Shown here one piece after another: positions 1-10,592 of a stretch of 64,000 bases of DNA; position 1 is the stretch's first letter; each line of letters begins with the position of its first letter. Both the position numbers and the translations under genes were made by a program. The stretch covers positions 861,832 to 925,831 of the forward strand of contig JANFAH010000025.1 of NCBI GenBank assembly GCA_024663395.1, in the 5' to 3' direction. A model generated the notes under the pieces. The model was not told the origin of the DNA. It saw only the letters and a program-made list of their open reading frames with translations, and did not search any database. This stretch comes from Pisolithus tinctorius. Taxonomy: Eukaryota > Basidiomycota > Agaricomycetes > Boletales > Pisolithaceae.

Positions 1-189
1 ATGGGTGCTGGTATCGTGAGGTCAATGGAATGTGACCCCGGGGATGGCATGTTGTTCCCTGTGCTCTCGCTGTTGGAAGAACTCAACCTGGTGCAGGACG
101 GGCCTCCAGAAGAATCGTTGATACTCAATGCCGAAAAGCGATTCAAGCCCTTGCACTTGGAAGGTATGAGTGCACTCATCCTGTCATAA
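1..189 (+). CDS. Unrecognised short open frame at the window edge
   Basis: An open frame of 62 codons starts with ATG at the first base of the window, so it may be the tail of a longer exon. It reads Glu/Leu-rich text with no motif I recognise. A consensus-like donor (GTATGAGT) lies at about 164, just after a Leu-Glu pair, so the real exon may end there and the last residues may be intron. I see no downstream exon that clearly continues it. It could be a real gene end or chance; I cannot assign a function. Confidence 0.2.
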   Translation: MGAGIVRSMECDPGDGMLFPVLSLLEELNLVQDGPPEESLILNAEKRFKPLHLEGMSALILS

Positions 190-950
190 AATAGCCACCC
201 CTTGTTTTTATAAGGGGCTGCATCCTTGTGGACCTGCTGACATCGTCATTAGCACAGGACATTCAATCTGATCAGATTGAATCATACCTTCACGTAACCA
301 TCCCATGAATTCTCGTTTGCAACACCGATATCAGCCTGTCAAGTACGAGGATTGTCCAGGTTGAGACCGGACCAGAGACCGAAGCGGGTGTGAGGCCGAG
401 GGGTCGGAGTCAGGGGTAAAGACGAAGGTACAGGTGGGTGGACTGGTTGGACTTAGCGACTGAGGATACAGCGCTATTCCCTTGCATGAGTCTCAGTCTG
501 AGTCCAAGGCCGAGACGGAGTTATCAGAGGTAACTTATTTGATTTCAGACTGAGGTCTACAGGCCGAGTATCTACGAGTTTATATACTAGAAACAACTAT
601 AGTACGGAGACCGGTAATGCCGGTCTTGCAAGGATTGCTAAGACGATTGGTAACACAAGGATTACTAACGTATGACTAAGGTAACGGAGACCGGGACAGG
701 TGGACCAGGGACAGGACCGGGGACAGGACTTAACCGAAATGACAGACACTGCAAAGAAGTGTCTACCACGCTAGACCAACTGGAGATACAGGATTGGCAA
801 GGCCGAGGCCGGACTGAGTGAGTGAAAGGCCGAGTCTGGCCGGAGTTGAGGCATGACTATGACACAGCCCCTGACTTCAGGGAATACACAAATCCAGATG
901 AACGGCTGAGATGATCAATGACTGTGTATGTGCTTCGTAGCTGTGTGATA
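190..950. other. Non-coding stretch, no gene seen
   Basis: No exon or known repeat is recognisable. The stretch is rich in short recurring words such as GACCGG and GCCGAG, which suggests a degraded low-complexity repeat, but I could not define a unit. Confidence 0.3.
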
Positions 951-954
951 TCAG

Positions 955-1350
955 CTAGTTATTCTGTCGTTTGACTGACTCACGCACCCTTTTCCATTTC
1001 TCTTTACATGATTTAGGGGTTTTGGGCCCCCCTTTCTCAGGGTTTGCAAGCATCAGAGAAGCTGCACAGGCATTCCAAAATGGTGCCTTGAAATTTAAAC
1101 CGTCACCAGCAGTTGCCTTGTGGGAATCGATGAAGTCAAGAAGAGCAAACGTATCCTTATCTGACCACGACACTTGTGTCGAGTGGCCATCTGGGGACCG
1201 CGAACTACGAGATTTACCCTTGTGGTCGGATGATTTCACTGCTTTACAAGGGGGCATGGCAACGAACGGAGGGAGAAGCAAGAGTAGATGCTGTACAAGT
1301 GGAGCTTTGATGCATAACCCTGCCTCTAGCACGGCATCTCGGCCATACAC
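955..1350 (-). pseudogene. Myb/SANT-like DNA-binding domain fragment (transposon-associated type)
   Basis: About 130 codons are open on the minus strand. The second half has the pattern of fungal Myb/SANT-like (Myb_DNA-bind_3) domains: a WSDKDTFALLDFIDSHK helix, the spacer GDGLNFKAPFWN, then a KTPKSCKEKWKRVRES helix with the Lys/Arg-rich recognition part. In Agaricomycetes such domains occur in large families, often beside or inside DNA transposons. The reading frame has no in-frame ATG at its 5' end and stops right after the domain, so it is an internal exon or a truncated copy rather than a full gene. No transposase is visible nearby. Confidence 0.5.
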
Positions 1351-1680
1351 CAGATGCTCTCCTCCTAAATTGGGGCTCCGATTGAACTCTGTATGCTTAT
1401 GTCATGAAGGCCTGGGACTTTTTTTTGGGTTTTTTCACCTGGATTCTTTGTGGGACTTCGTTACCGAACTAGCTCTTAACATTTGAAGATCGCTGGTACC
1501 AAACGATCTAACACGACTCTTCGTACGTACAAGTATCGAGACCGAGAACGTAAGGACTGCATGGCTTGCTCCCTCTCCCGGTTAACCGGATTGTCAGGTA
1601 GCGTACTCTGTTTAAATCATTCTGAATTTGAACCTGTGTTCTTCACACGGCATTTGTTCTAAATCCTTGTCAAACTAGTG

Positions 1681-2014
1681 CCTCCTTTTTTCCCCGCTTG
1701 ATATCAGCTATGAGCCACGCCGTGGAGATGAAAAGCCCACGTAGTAGTCATACACCTTTCCTCTGGGAAATTTACGAGTGGAAAGATGGCCACCAATGCG
1801 GTCTGAAGCCTCTAGGATCTCGCACTCGACATCCAGGGAGTCCAGTATCAACGCACCGGCGCCCAAGATTCCGACCTTTTTCTCAGGGAAAAATCGAAGT
1901 GTTTCATCGGTTTTCGTCGGGGTCAAGCTGGGGGAACTTGGCAGTGAGGGAGGCATAATAGTCTTTAATAATGTTTTTGCCACAGAGGGCTAGTGAGTCG
2001 CCTTCGAAAGGCAT
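1681..2014 (-). pseudogene. Broken N-terminal exon of a flavin amine oxidase (third locus)
   Basis: This is a decayed relative of the amine oxidases at 14,935-17,146 and 40,113-42,428. From an ATG at 2014 it follows exon 1 of those genes, then loses frame before the DETLRFF stretch. The FAD-binding segment reads GILGAGALILDSL, where the intact genes have GAGVGGLYTAL: six residues of the dinucleotide-binding glycine loop are deleted. Exon 1 runs to the same KYDYYV end. Immediately beyond it, at about 1681-1715, is a piece matching the middle of exon 2 (compare 16,412-16,446), so the region between was deleted and the rest of the gene is absent. It cannot make a working enzyme. The flank at 2,015-2,400 resembles the promoters of the two intact genes. 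Confidence 0.75.
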
Positions 2015-2972
2015 AACAAATATGGATCAAGTTGAGCGTTAGTGAGGTGGTGAGATGGGCGTTGTAGACGATGCACTGGGATTCGTCCCCCTCAAAGAGG
2101 GGGACTTAAATACCCAGAACCCGGAGAGAGGTCGGTGAGTTTACCACAGCGGTATCTTCTTTCGGACTGGGACTAGAACGTCACCTTCGAGTACTTCTTC
2201 AGATGATCAACGAGACCCTTGAGTGTTCCAGTAAATAGGAACCGGAGTCATCTATGTGATCATTATTCAAACTGGAGAGTTCTGATGGAACGTCTTGTGC
2301 GTACCGATGAAGTAGTTTCTCGATGAAGCACGACCGGGTGACCAGAGCCCGACACCCAGGTCTCCCGGGACAGGAATATGAAACTGGCAAAGGAAGGGGC
2401 TCGGGGTCACTAAAGGGACTTAGCAGGATAAAACGTGTCGCTGCTGACAGGCTTCAGGCATATCGATCTTGCTCAAATGTACAATCGGACTGCCCGGAGG
2501 GTATAATCCTTCGCTTTCGACTTGCTAGGTTCATCGTCAAGTTTAATAATCCTTGGTCCTTACTGGGGTGTTTGAGTATCACCGAAGGCCAGGACGAGGT
2601 TCTGGTTCATTCCTGCACGTAAATTATCGTGCGCAGTCACAACTTAGGAAGGCCTGGACTCGTTCCGCGTACCGTTCATTTGCCTGTTGGCATGGGCAGT
2701 GCGGTGGTGCTTGAACGGTTGCAGCGGCACCCATACGTACGAATACGAAACGCGGTCAGATTGTACCCGCGAGTTAAAAGGGTTATTGCCTGCGTGCAAT
2801 GATAGGCTGTGGTTAATCGTCATCACCGCCGCACAAAGATAGCTCCCGGGCGCAAACGAGTAATCTGGTGGAAACAAAGTTTGTTCGCCACCGCCTCAGA
2901 GGTGCTGCTTGAATGGCTTATGTCATCACAAACCACTCAGCTCTCGGACTGGTCTCAGAATCACAAACCGCC
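2015..2972. other. Upstream flank of the amine oxidase relic; otherwise non-coding
   Basis: The part to about 2,400 resembles the sequence upstream of both intact amine oxidases, for example the ACCAGAGCCCGACACCCAGG stretch at 2,341 against related text at 17,636 and 42,833. A TATA-like ATTTAA is present on the minus strand at about 2,107. From 2,400 to the SYF2 start I see no gene. Confidence 0.4.
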
Positions 2973-4203
2973 ATGGCAAGTTCGACCTCGAAAGCTGACA
3001 TTCAAGACGACGTGCCCCCCTTGAAAGACCAGGATAGCGAAGATGCAGAAATCTCACCCGAGCCGCAGGAGTGCGAGCAGAGTGGCATTGAAGGCACTGA
3101 GGAGACTGGTGATGGTAATTCTGAGTCGGCAACGGTCACCATGGAGGATAGGAAAGCGAAGCTTGACAAGCTACGGGCTAAAATGGTTTGTTTACTTTCG
3201 AATCTTCATTTGTGGACACCTCATCTTGATGCAACAGCGTACATCCACGAAAGCCAACCGGCAATCACTCATTGAGGAGTCTGCAAGAGCGAAGTTAACA
3301 GTTCGTGATATGGCACGCCTAGAACGCCAGAAAAAGCTTGCAGAGATGCTCCGGACACAAGCAGAAGCAGAGGGACGGGGGGAGGATATCGAGCGATCAA
3401 AGAATTGGGAGTGGACAATAGAGGAAAACGAAAAGTGGGAGAAAAAGTTGGCGAGAAAGGCTCGGAGAGCAGATTTCGAGTTTCACGGTGCGTCTCTTGT
3501 AGGTTATTTCAAGCAACTAACGGGTGAATGATGGACGGCCGCAGATGACGCGCATGCTGCACACCGACGGTATAAGAAAGACTTGGACTTTATCAAACCC
3601 AACCTGGAAGCATACAACAAACAGAGGGAGCAGGCCTTGGGCTTGGCCGCCGGGACTCTATCGGAGTCGGGCAGTTCCACACCTTCCGGTTCATCAAATG
3701 CACTAACGACGTTCGACCCAAGTGGTGGCCGGGTTTGTGTATTTCGAATGATATCCGTAGGGAGGGACAAACTAATCACTCCGACAGATGGTTCCAACAA
3801 CGGAACAGCGCATGGCTGTGGACGCCTTCTATAGAGATGCCAACACGCTACTCTACGGTGACAATAAGCCTTCTGAGGAGGCTGTCGATCGCCTAATCAG
3901 CAAGCTCAACCACGAGTCAGTTTTTGCTCTGGTGTGCCCTCGCGATGAGTGTGCTTACAACTTGTCTAACAGTGTCGATAAGAAGGCCAAGTTTTCGCGC
4001 AAGAGGCACAACGAAGATGAAGGCGACATCACGTACATCAACGAGCGGAATCGTGTGTTCAACAAAAAGGTCAGTAAACTATCTTGTGTCGTTCATTCGT
4101 GGTGGCCGTTCTGATTCATTGCTCCACACTTCAGATCGCGAGATACTACGACAAATACACCGCCGAGATTCGTGCCAGCTTCGAGCGTGGAACTGCATTA
4201 TAG
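2973..4203 (+). CDS. SYF2: Pre-mRNA-splicing factor SYF2 (intact copy)
   Basis: SYF2 is a small subunit of the NineTeen (Prp19/Cwc2-containing) complex in the active spliceosome. Six exons fit: 2973-3185, 3238-3487, 3545-3732, 3788-3915, 3973-4069 and 4135-4203, joined by 52-65-nt introns, giving 314 residues. The first about 70 residues are acidic and disordered. A charged coiled-coil follows, then the SYF2 domain: FIKPNLEAYNKQRE, YRDANTLLYGDNKPSEEAVDRL (split here only by family knowledge), then KAKFSRKR, DITYINERN, FNKK and the C-terminal YYDKYTAEIRASFERGTAL. Length and motifs match the family. I chose ATG 2973 for its strong context (CCGCCATGG); an in-frame ATG at 2913 would add 20 residues. 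This is the only complete SYF2 in the window; exon 1 has no counterpart in the duplicate. Confidence 0.93.
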
Positions 4204-4839
4204 TACCATTAAATGCACATCTTGCATTTGTGCATCGCCTTCTTATCTCCGCAGCGTTGTACTGTACGATTACTGCTGTTAATACAACTATTTACAAGTG
4301 AAACGGGTAACCATCAAAACATCGTCGATCATCCTCAATCCTGAAATACGCAGAACTTTTGGGCATTCCCGGTAAGAGAACATGGATGCCTGAAAAGTAA
4401 TAGTACGGTCAGTCCATCTGAGAGATACAAGGACGAATGAGCGGCGAAGTTCAGAATTGCAGATGTGTAAGCAGCAGCTGGAGTGCGAAATCCATCAGAC
4501 TGTTGAGCTTGAACATTGTGATTTTGCATTCATCCCATGCAAAGAAAGATAGAAGAAAGGAAACCCAGACTTACATTCTGAACCAGAGTCTGGCCCTGGC
4601 CTCCGGTGTGCTCATGCAGCACGTCAACTCACCGAAGAGTACTTGTCGTGGAAAGAACGGCAGAAAAGACAAATAGGTTCCCTACGCAATTGAAACTCCG
4701 ACACCGCTCCGAGCCCCGGCACGGGTGCAATTGTGGAAGCAGAGCGGAGTGCACTCCCTGCCGTTACTGCATGGACACAGCCCAATGTATTGCTGCTCGT
4801 GCTAAGTACAGATTGCAAGCGACAATGAACACGACAAGA
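4204..4839. other. Intergenic region between SYF2 and permease 1
   Basis: No gene is seen. It holds the SYF2 3' flank and the permease promoter region. Its first about 210 bp recur at 8,482-8,700 and again, with an insertion, at 9,517-10,080. Confidence 0.6.
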
Positions 4840-4850
4840 TATATATAAAT
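4840..4850 (+). promoter_or_regulatory. TATA box of permease 1
   Basis: A TATATATAAAT element lies about 70 bp upstream of the ATG at 4918. The same element sits at the same distance before the duplicate permease (10,515), which supports its function. Confidence 0.55.
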
Positions 4851-4917
4851 ACCTCATCGTGCATGGAATCGCTTCAGAACAAGCTCTGCGTTTCCTCCCC
4901 CTTCCCGTTCGTACTCC

Positions 4918-7900
4918 ATGGCAGTCGATCTTCGGGCCCCAGCTTCTAGCGCATCATCCTTGAGCGCAACGACATCTCCCATGCAAGAGAAGATATCAGA
5001 AAAGCAGGCCTTCCATTATCAGGGGGATCTTGACCATGTCAAGCGCCAGCTAGGCAGACAGCACATCCAGATGTAAGCAGACCGAAGAACCTACACATTG
5101 ATGTTGCTGAGCGATGTGCCCTTCAACTCCAGGATCGCCGTGAGTCGAATTACGTCTCACCTTAACGAACTTATCACTAAATCTATCCAGATTGCGGGGT
5201 GCATCGGAACAGGCCTCTTCTTTGGCCTGGGTGAGATTCTTGCCCTGTGCGGCCCCCTAGGTGCACTATTGGTCTATTTACATGTCTGTACCGTCGTCTA
5301 TTCGTAAGTTCTGCTCCACATTCGAATCCAGGTAAAGCATGCTTACCCTTCCTCTCACCTCAGGACGATCATGTCGATAGGAGAAATGACCGCATTCGCC
5401 CCGATATCTGGTTCAATCATTCACTTCGGTGCGTCAGTCTATGATTCCTGGCATATGGTGTACTTACTGATGACCGGGCTTGCGCAGCTGCGAGGTGGTT
5501 GGATCCCGCTGCCGGATTTGCGGTATGTCCAGTGCTTTCAACCCGCCTGAATGAATTCATTGCTGACCTCGTTTTCTCAGCTTGGATGGGTTCGTGTTCT
5601 TTTGCTTGATAGATGGCTTCGATTAATATTTTCTCTCCATCCAGAACTATTGTTATGTGAGTTACCGGATTCATCCTTTGTCTTCTTGTGGGTGTTCACG
5701 ATGATGAAGTACGCTGCCATCGCCATACCTTTAGAGATAACCGCGTTGACTGCCTTTGTCGGTTTTTGGGACCCCAACGTTCGTACATCCTCGTCATTCT
5801 CCTGGGTTGAATCTGCAATGCTCACGCGGGCACCATACGAGCTAGCCTAGCCACGCAGCGATTTATATTGGTGCCACTGTGGTTGGACTGTTCATCATCA
5901 ATTTCTTCGGTGTTCGGTCAGTTTCATAACTCCTTTGACTCAAATTATCTCATTAGTGTCTACTTATCAGTTGGTTCGGAAACTGTATGTAACAGACCCC
6001 GGCAGCATTATCCATGGCGCTCACTACCTTCTAGCTGAAATACTTTTTGCAACCTTGAAGAGTAAGTTACTTAGACTATCGCTCATGCTCTCAGCGCCAA
6101 CTAACCGTCGTGTCGTTGTGCTGTAGTCTTGCTCGCAATCACCTTGGTTTGTGCATGTTTCCCGTTTTCTGTTGCATCGCTTCATCTGGGCTATTCCATA
6201 GATCATTGGCGGACTTGTCATCAGTTTAGGTGGAGGGCCTGATCACGATAGGTTTGCATTCTGTGTTGGCTTTAGAGCTCTTCCTGATGCGTTCCTGCAG
6301 AATTGGATTCCAGGTAAGACCTCTATTAATATTGAAAGTTGCTACTATCAACACGAGCAACATTAGTACTGGAAGAATCCTGGGCCCATGGTTTCCAGTG
6401 AGTGAAGACATTCCGCGCTGACAAGTTAGGTTAACGAAATGTACACAGCGCTTGAGCCTGGGGCAACAGGACGCTTCCTTGGTTTGCTGGTGGCCATTAT
6501 CCCGGCTGCATACTCTGTCAGTGGCTTCGAGCTCATCGCCATGTCAGTCCCCGGCATTGTACTGTGCACTGTGTGCCATGGAACTGACAGAGATCCCCAT
6601 TCAGCTCCGCAGCGGAGTCGAAGCAACCTCGAACAAACATTATCAGAGCGATGAAGTTCGTCGTCTTCCGTCTGGTCCTCTTCTATGTAGGTGTATGAAT
6701 TACCGTCCTGGCAAGCTCTGGTATTAATCACCGCCTTTGCTAGTTATGCTCGGTAATTATTGTGGGCATGCTGGTTCCGTCAAACTACCCTGGGTTATCC
6801 AGGTGTGTGTCTAACTAGTGGTTCCCACGATCGTTCTCAACAACCCTAGCCAGTCTCCTTTCGTGTTAGCTTTCGAACGTGCAGGTGTCAAAGGTAATTG
6901 TAACTCTACCATTCTACGGCGCTATAATTTAACAACTCCTGTCTTTTCCTCAGTCCTACCGTCTATTATCAATGCAATTATCATATCTAGCGCATACTCG
7001 TCCGCAAATACGTGTGTCTTTACGTCGTCTCGCATTCTCTACGGTCTTGGAGTGCAAAACCAAGCACCCAAAATCTTTACGACGTGCACGAAGGGTGGTA
7101 TCCCGTGGATCTCAGTGATCGTCGCAGTTGGTGCCTTCAGATCGTTACCCTTACTCACTGTCTTGACCCAAAATTTATCAGGGCCTGTTCTCGTTGTTGG
7201 CATTCATGACTGTGTCGTCGAGTGCCTCGACCGTATTCAAGTATGTAAACTATTGGTCTGTTCTTGGTGGTACCAGGTGACTGACATGCTGTATATCCAG
7301 TTGGTTCGTCAGCTTGTGTATGTGTCGTTGCTCTATGATTGCTCTGTAGAGCGACTTGCTGACGTCTCTGTTAGCCACCATGTGCGGACTCATTGGGTGC
7401 GTAGCTCGCACGTTGCCATTTATTCCTAGTCCCTAACCCTATACAGATGGACAGTCATCAATACTACCTATCTCCGATACTGTACGGACGAAGTTGCCCT
7501 TGAAACTAACCAAAATCTGACGAGACGGCCCTTCTTGTCACACAGATTACGGTCTGAAAATTCAGGGTATCGTCCCGCAAGGAATATACAGATCTCCGTT
7601 ACAACCCTACGCTGCGATGTGGGCTATTTTTTGGTAGGCGTCGCTCTCTTCCGCACCATGCACTCTTTTGGATGTCTGACGTACACAACAAACAGGTCGG
7701 TGTTCTACATCCTCATCAGTGGCATCTCGGTCTTCTGGGATTTCAGCGCTTCATCGTTCGTCGCATCATGTGAGCACGTTCCTCTGCACATGCTGGGAGG
7801 ACTGATCGCTGATTCAGCATGGATGATATGATAGATATCAACTTGCCGATCATTTTGTCCCTTTTTGTAGGTTACAAGCTATGGTTCAAAACAAAGATTG

Positions 7901-8135
7901 TGAGTTTCACCTACCTATTGATCTCCACGCTTCTGCAATACCATGACTCATGTCGAACGCGTGTCCTGCAGCAACCACTATCAGAACTCGACTTCATATC
8001 AGTAAGTCCGTAACGACATTGGATTGTGCACACATACTAAGTGAACTCTAGCATATTCCCACTCTAGAAGAGACGGGCGACGAAGGGCTTTTGCTTGAAA
8101 AGTTGTCATTGTTTCAGAAAATTGGCATCGTTTGA
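4918..8135 (+). CDS. Amino-acid permease, YAT/APC family, copy 1
   Basis: A proton-coupled amino-acid importer of the plasma membrane (AA_permease family, about 12 membrane helices), about 540 residues once some 25-30 short introns are removed. Following the exons gives the family order: cytosolic N-terminus ending RRH-like RQHIQM, then IAIAGCIGTGLFFGLG (helix 1), MSIGEMTAFAPISGSIIHF, ARWLDPAAGFALGWNYCY, GLFIINFFGVRWFGNSEILF, GGPDHDR, YWKNPGP, FELIA, AAESKQPRTNIIRAMK, SPFVLAFERAGVKVLPSII, SSRILYGL, VSSSASTVFNWFVSL and YRSPLQPYAA. It has two very small exons: 7 nt at 5133-5139, and 14 nt (WFGN) after the FGVR helix. Without them the conserved frame is lost. Substrate cannot be told from sequence. 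The stop is TGA at 8133-8135. The gene is tandemly duplicated at 10,593. Confidence 0.9.
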
Positions 8136-8344
8136 AAGGAACACATACTATCCGTAATGACCCGCCCTTGAGATCATAGACTAGTACTTTGAGTTACACA
8201 TCTCTTGCATGATTTCACTCGTCCGTGTTGCAGATACCCTATTGTAAGAATAGTGTGCTATATATTTATCTCGTAGACGCTGGTTTCCGTAGTGACCATC
8301 TCAACATCACAGTTAAGATTATTGATGGCTAAGACTCATCAGAG

Positions 8345-8702
8345 TCAAAAGGTCAGTAAACTAGTGTCTTTCGTTCGTGATGGCCATTCTGATTCATTAC
8401 TCCACACTTCAGATCGCGAGATACTACGACAAATACACTGCCGAGATTCGTGCCAGCTTTGAGCGTGGAACTGCATTATAGCACCATTAACTGCATATCT
8501 TGCATTTGTGTATCGCCTTCTTCATATCTCCGCAGCGTTGTACTGCACAGTTACTGCTGTCAATACAACTGTTTACAAGTGTAACGGGTAACCATCAAAA
8601 CATCGACGATCATCGATCATCGATCACCCTCAATCCTGAACTGCGCAAAATGGGCATTCCCGGTAAGGGAACATGGATGCCTGAAAAGTAATAGTATAGT
8701 CA
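8345..8702 (+). repeat. Third copy of the SYF2 3' end at the duplication junction
   Basis: It starts in the last five bases of SYF2 exon 5, includes the final intron and a complete last exon (stop TAG at 8,478-8,480), then runs through the 3' flank to a point matching about 4,412. It abuts the second SYF2 copy, which resumes at the position matching 3,393. It has no start and no upstream exons, so it is not a gene. It contains a small ATCATCG triplication near 8,608. Confidence 0.8.
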
Positions 8703-9516
8703 TCGAGCGATCAAAGAATTGGGAGTGAACAATAGAGGAAAACGAAAAGCGGGAAAAAAAGTTGGCCAGAAAAGCTCAGAGAGCGGATTTCGAGTTTCAC
8801 GGTGCGTCTTTTGTAGGTCATTTCAAGCAACTAACGGGTGAATGATGGACGGTTGCAGATGACGCGCATGCTGCACACAGACGGTATAAGACAGACTTGG
8901 ACTTTATCAGACCCAACTTGGAAGCATACAACAAACAGAGGGAGCAGACCTTGGGCTTGACCGCCGGGACTCTATCAGGGTTGGGCGGTTCCACACCTTA
9001 TCGTTCATCAAACGCACTAACAGTGTTCGACCCAAGTGGCGGCCGGGTTTGTGTATTTCGAATGATATCCGCAGGGAGGGACACACTAATCACTCGGACA
9101 GATGGTTCCAACAACGGAACAGCGCATGGCTGTGGACGCCTTCTATAGAGATGCCAACACGCTACTCTACGGTGATAACAAGCCTTCTGATGAGGCTGTC
9201 GACCGACTAATCAGCAAGCTCAACCACGAGTCAGTTTTTGCCCTGATGTGCCCTCGCGATGAGTGTGCTTACAACTTGTGGAACAGTGTCGATAAGAAGG
9301 CAAAGTTTTCGTGCAAGAGGCGCAACGAAGATGAAAGCGACATCACGTACGTCAACGAGCGGAATAGTGTATTCAACAAGAAGGTCGGTAAACTATCTTG
9401 TGTCTTTCATTCGCGATGGCCGCTCTGATTCGTTGCTCCACACTTCAGATTGCGAGATCTACGACAAATACACTGCCGAGACTCGTGCCAGCTTCGAGCG
9501 TGGAACTGCACTATAG
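8703..9516 (+). pseudogene. SYF2 pseudogene (5'-truncated copy)
   Basis: It is homologous to SYF2 from the middle of exon 2 to the stop. Exon 1 and the first half of exon 2 are missing. A TGG to TGA change gives a stop at 8726-8728, just after NWE. In the last exon one base is missing (AGATCTACG against AGATACTACG), which shifts the frame of the conserved C-terminus. Exons 3 to 5 remain readable (DFIRPNLEAYNKQRE, DITYVNERN), with some changes at conserved basic residues (SCKRRN for SRKRHN). The lesions and missing promoter make expression of SYF2 from here very unlikely. Confidence 0.87.
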
Positions 9517-9590
9517 CACTATTGCATATCTTGCATTTGTGCATCCTTTCTTCACGTCTCCGCAGCGTTGCACTGTACAACTACTGCTGT

Positions 9591-9935
9591 TACGGCAACT
9601 TTCATATCGCTAGACCGCCAAATAATGCCGCGCACCATCCCTTACTTGTATTACTGGGTGTACGCCACCCTTGTTCGTATTACTGTAATGCTCTGCTGCT
9701 GTCTACCATTTATTGACAGACTATGGGTAGTTCTTACCAGTCAGTACTCAATGGATTGGCCATTGCTGTCGTTGAGCGGTTGAGGCTGGCCTGAAGCACC
9801 AGAGTATTCGAGCACAGTATGTGCTGCTCCCTCGATAATCACTAAAATTAGTATGGCATTGACATTCCAAAAACAATAGGCGAGCGCTGGTTTGAGTTTT
9901 GGCCAGTTCTGGTCCACCGATCGAAGGTCGCGCTG
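9591..9935. mobile_element. About 340-bp insertion in the downstream copy
   Basis: The matching positions in copy 1 (about 4,280) and in the junction fragment (about 8,560) are uninterrupted, so this is an insertion, not a deletion elsewhere. It is flanked by GCTGTTA (9,586) and GCTGTAA (9,932), which looks like a short target duplication. No terminal inverted repeat or coding content is evident. It may be a non-autonomous element of unknown class. Confidence 0.4.
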
Positions 9936-10514
9936 TAATATAACTATTTACAAGTGTAACGGGTAACCAACCACATACTATCAACCCATCATTGATATCG
10001 ATCATCCCTAATCCTGAGTTATGCAAAGTTTTGTGGCATTTCCAGTGAGGCAACACGAGTTCCGTACAGATACCTGAAAAGTAATAATATGGTCAGTCCA
10101 TCTGAGAGGTATAAGGACGAATGAGCGGTAAAGTTCAGAATTGCAGATGTGTAAGCAGCAGCTGGAGTGCGAAGTCCATCAGACTGTTGAGCTTGAACAT
10201 GTAATGTGATTTTGCATTCATCCCACGCAAAAAAAAAAAAGACAGAAGAAAGGGAGCCCAGACTTACCTTCTAAACCAGTGCCTGGTCCTGGCTTCCGGT
10301 GTGCGGGCTCATGCAACACGTCGATTCACGGAAGAGTGTCGTCGTCGAAAGAAAGGCAGAAAAAAACAAATAGGTTCCCTGTGCAATTGAAACTCCGACA
10401 CCGCTCCGAGCCTCGGCACGGGTGCAGTTGCGGAAGCAGAGCTGCGCTTCCTGTCGTTACTGCATGGACACAGCTATGGTATGCATATTGCAAGCGACAA
10501 TGGGCGCGACACGA

Positions 10515-10524
10515 TATATATAAG
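10515..10524 (+). promoter_or_regulatory. TATA box of permease 2
   Basis: TATATATAAG lies about 70 bp before the ATG at 10,593, at the same spacing as in permease 1. Confidence 0.5.
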
Positions 10525-10592
10525 TACCTCATGATGCTTGGGTCCGCTTCAAAACAAGCTCTGTGTTTCCTCTCCCTTCCCGTTCGTATTCC

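Noticed and set aside
971..1486. 171-codon plus-strand open frame
   Set aside because: It is antisense to the Myb/SANT-like fragment and shows no recognisable content.
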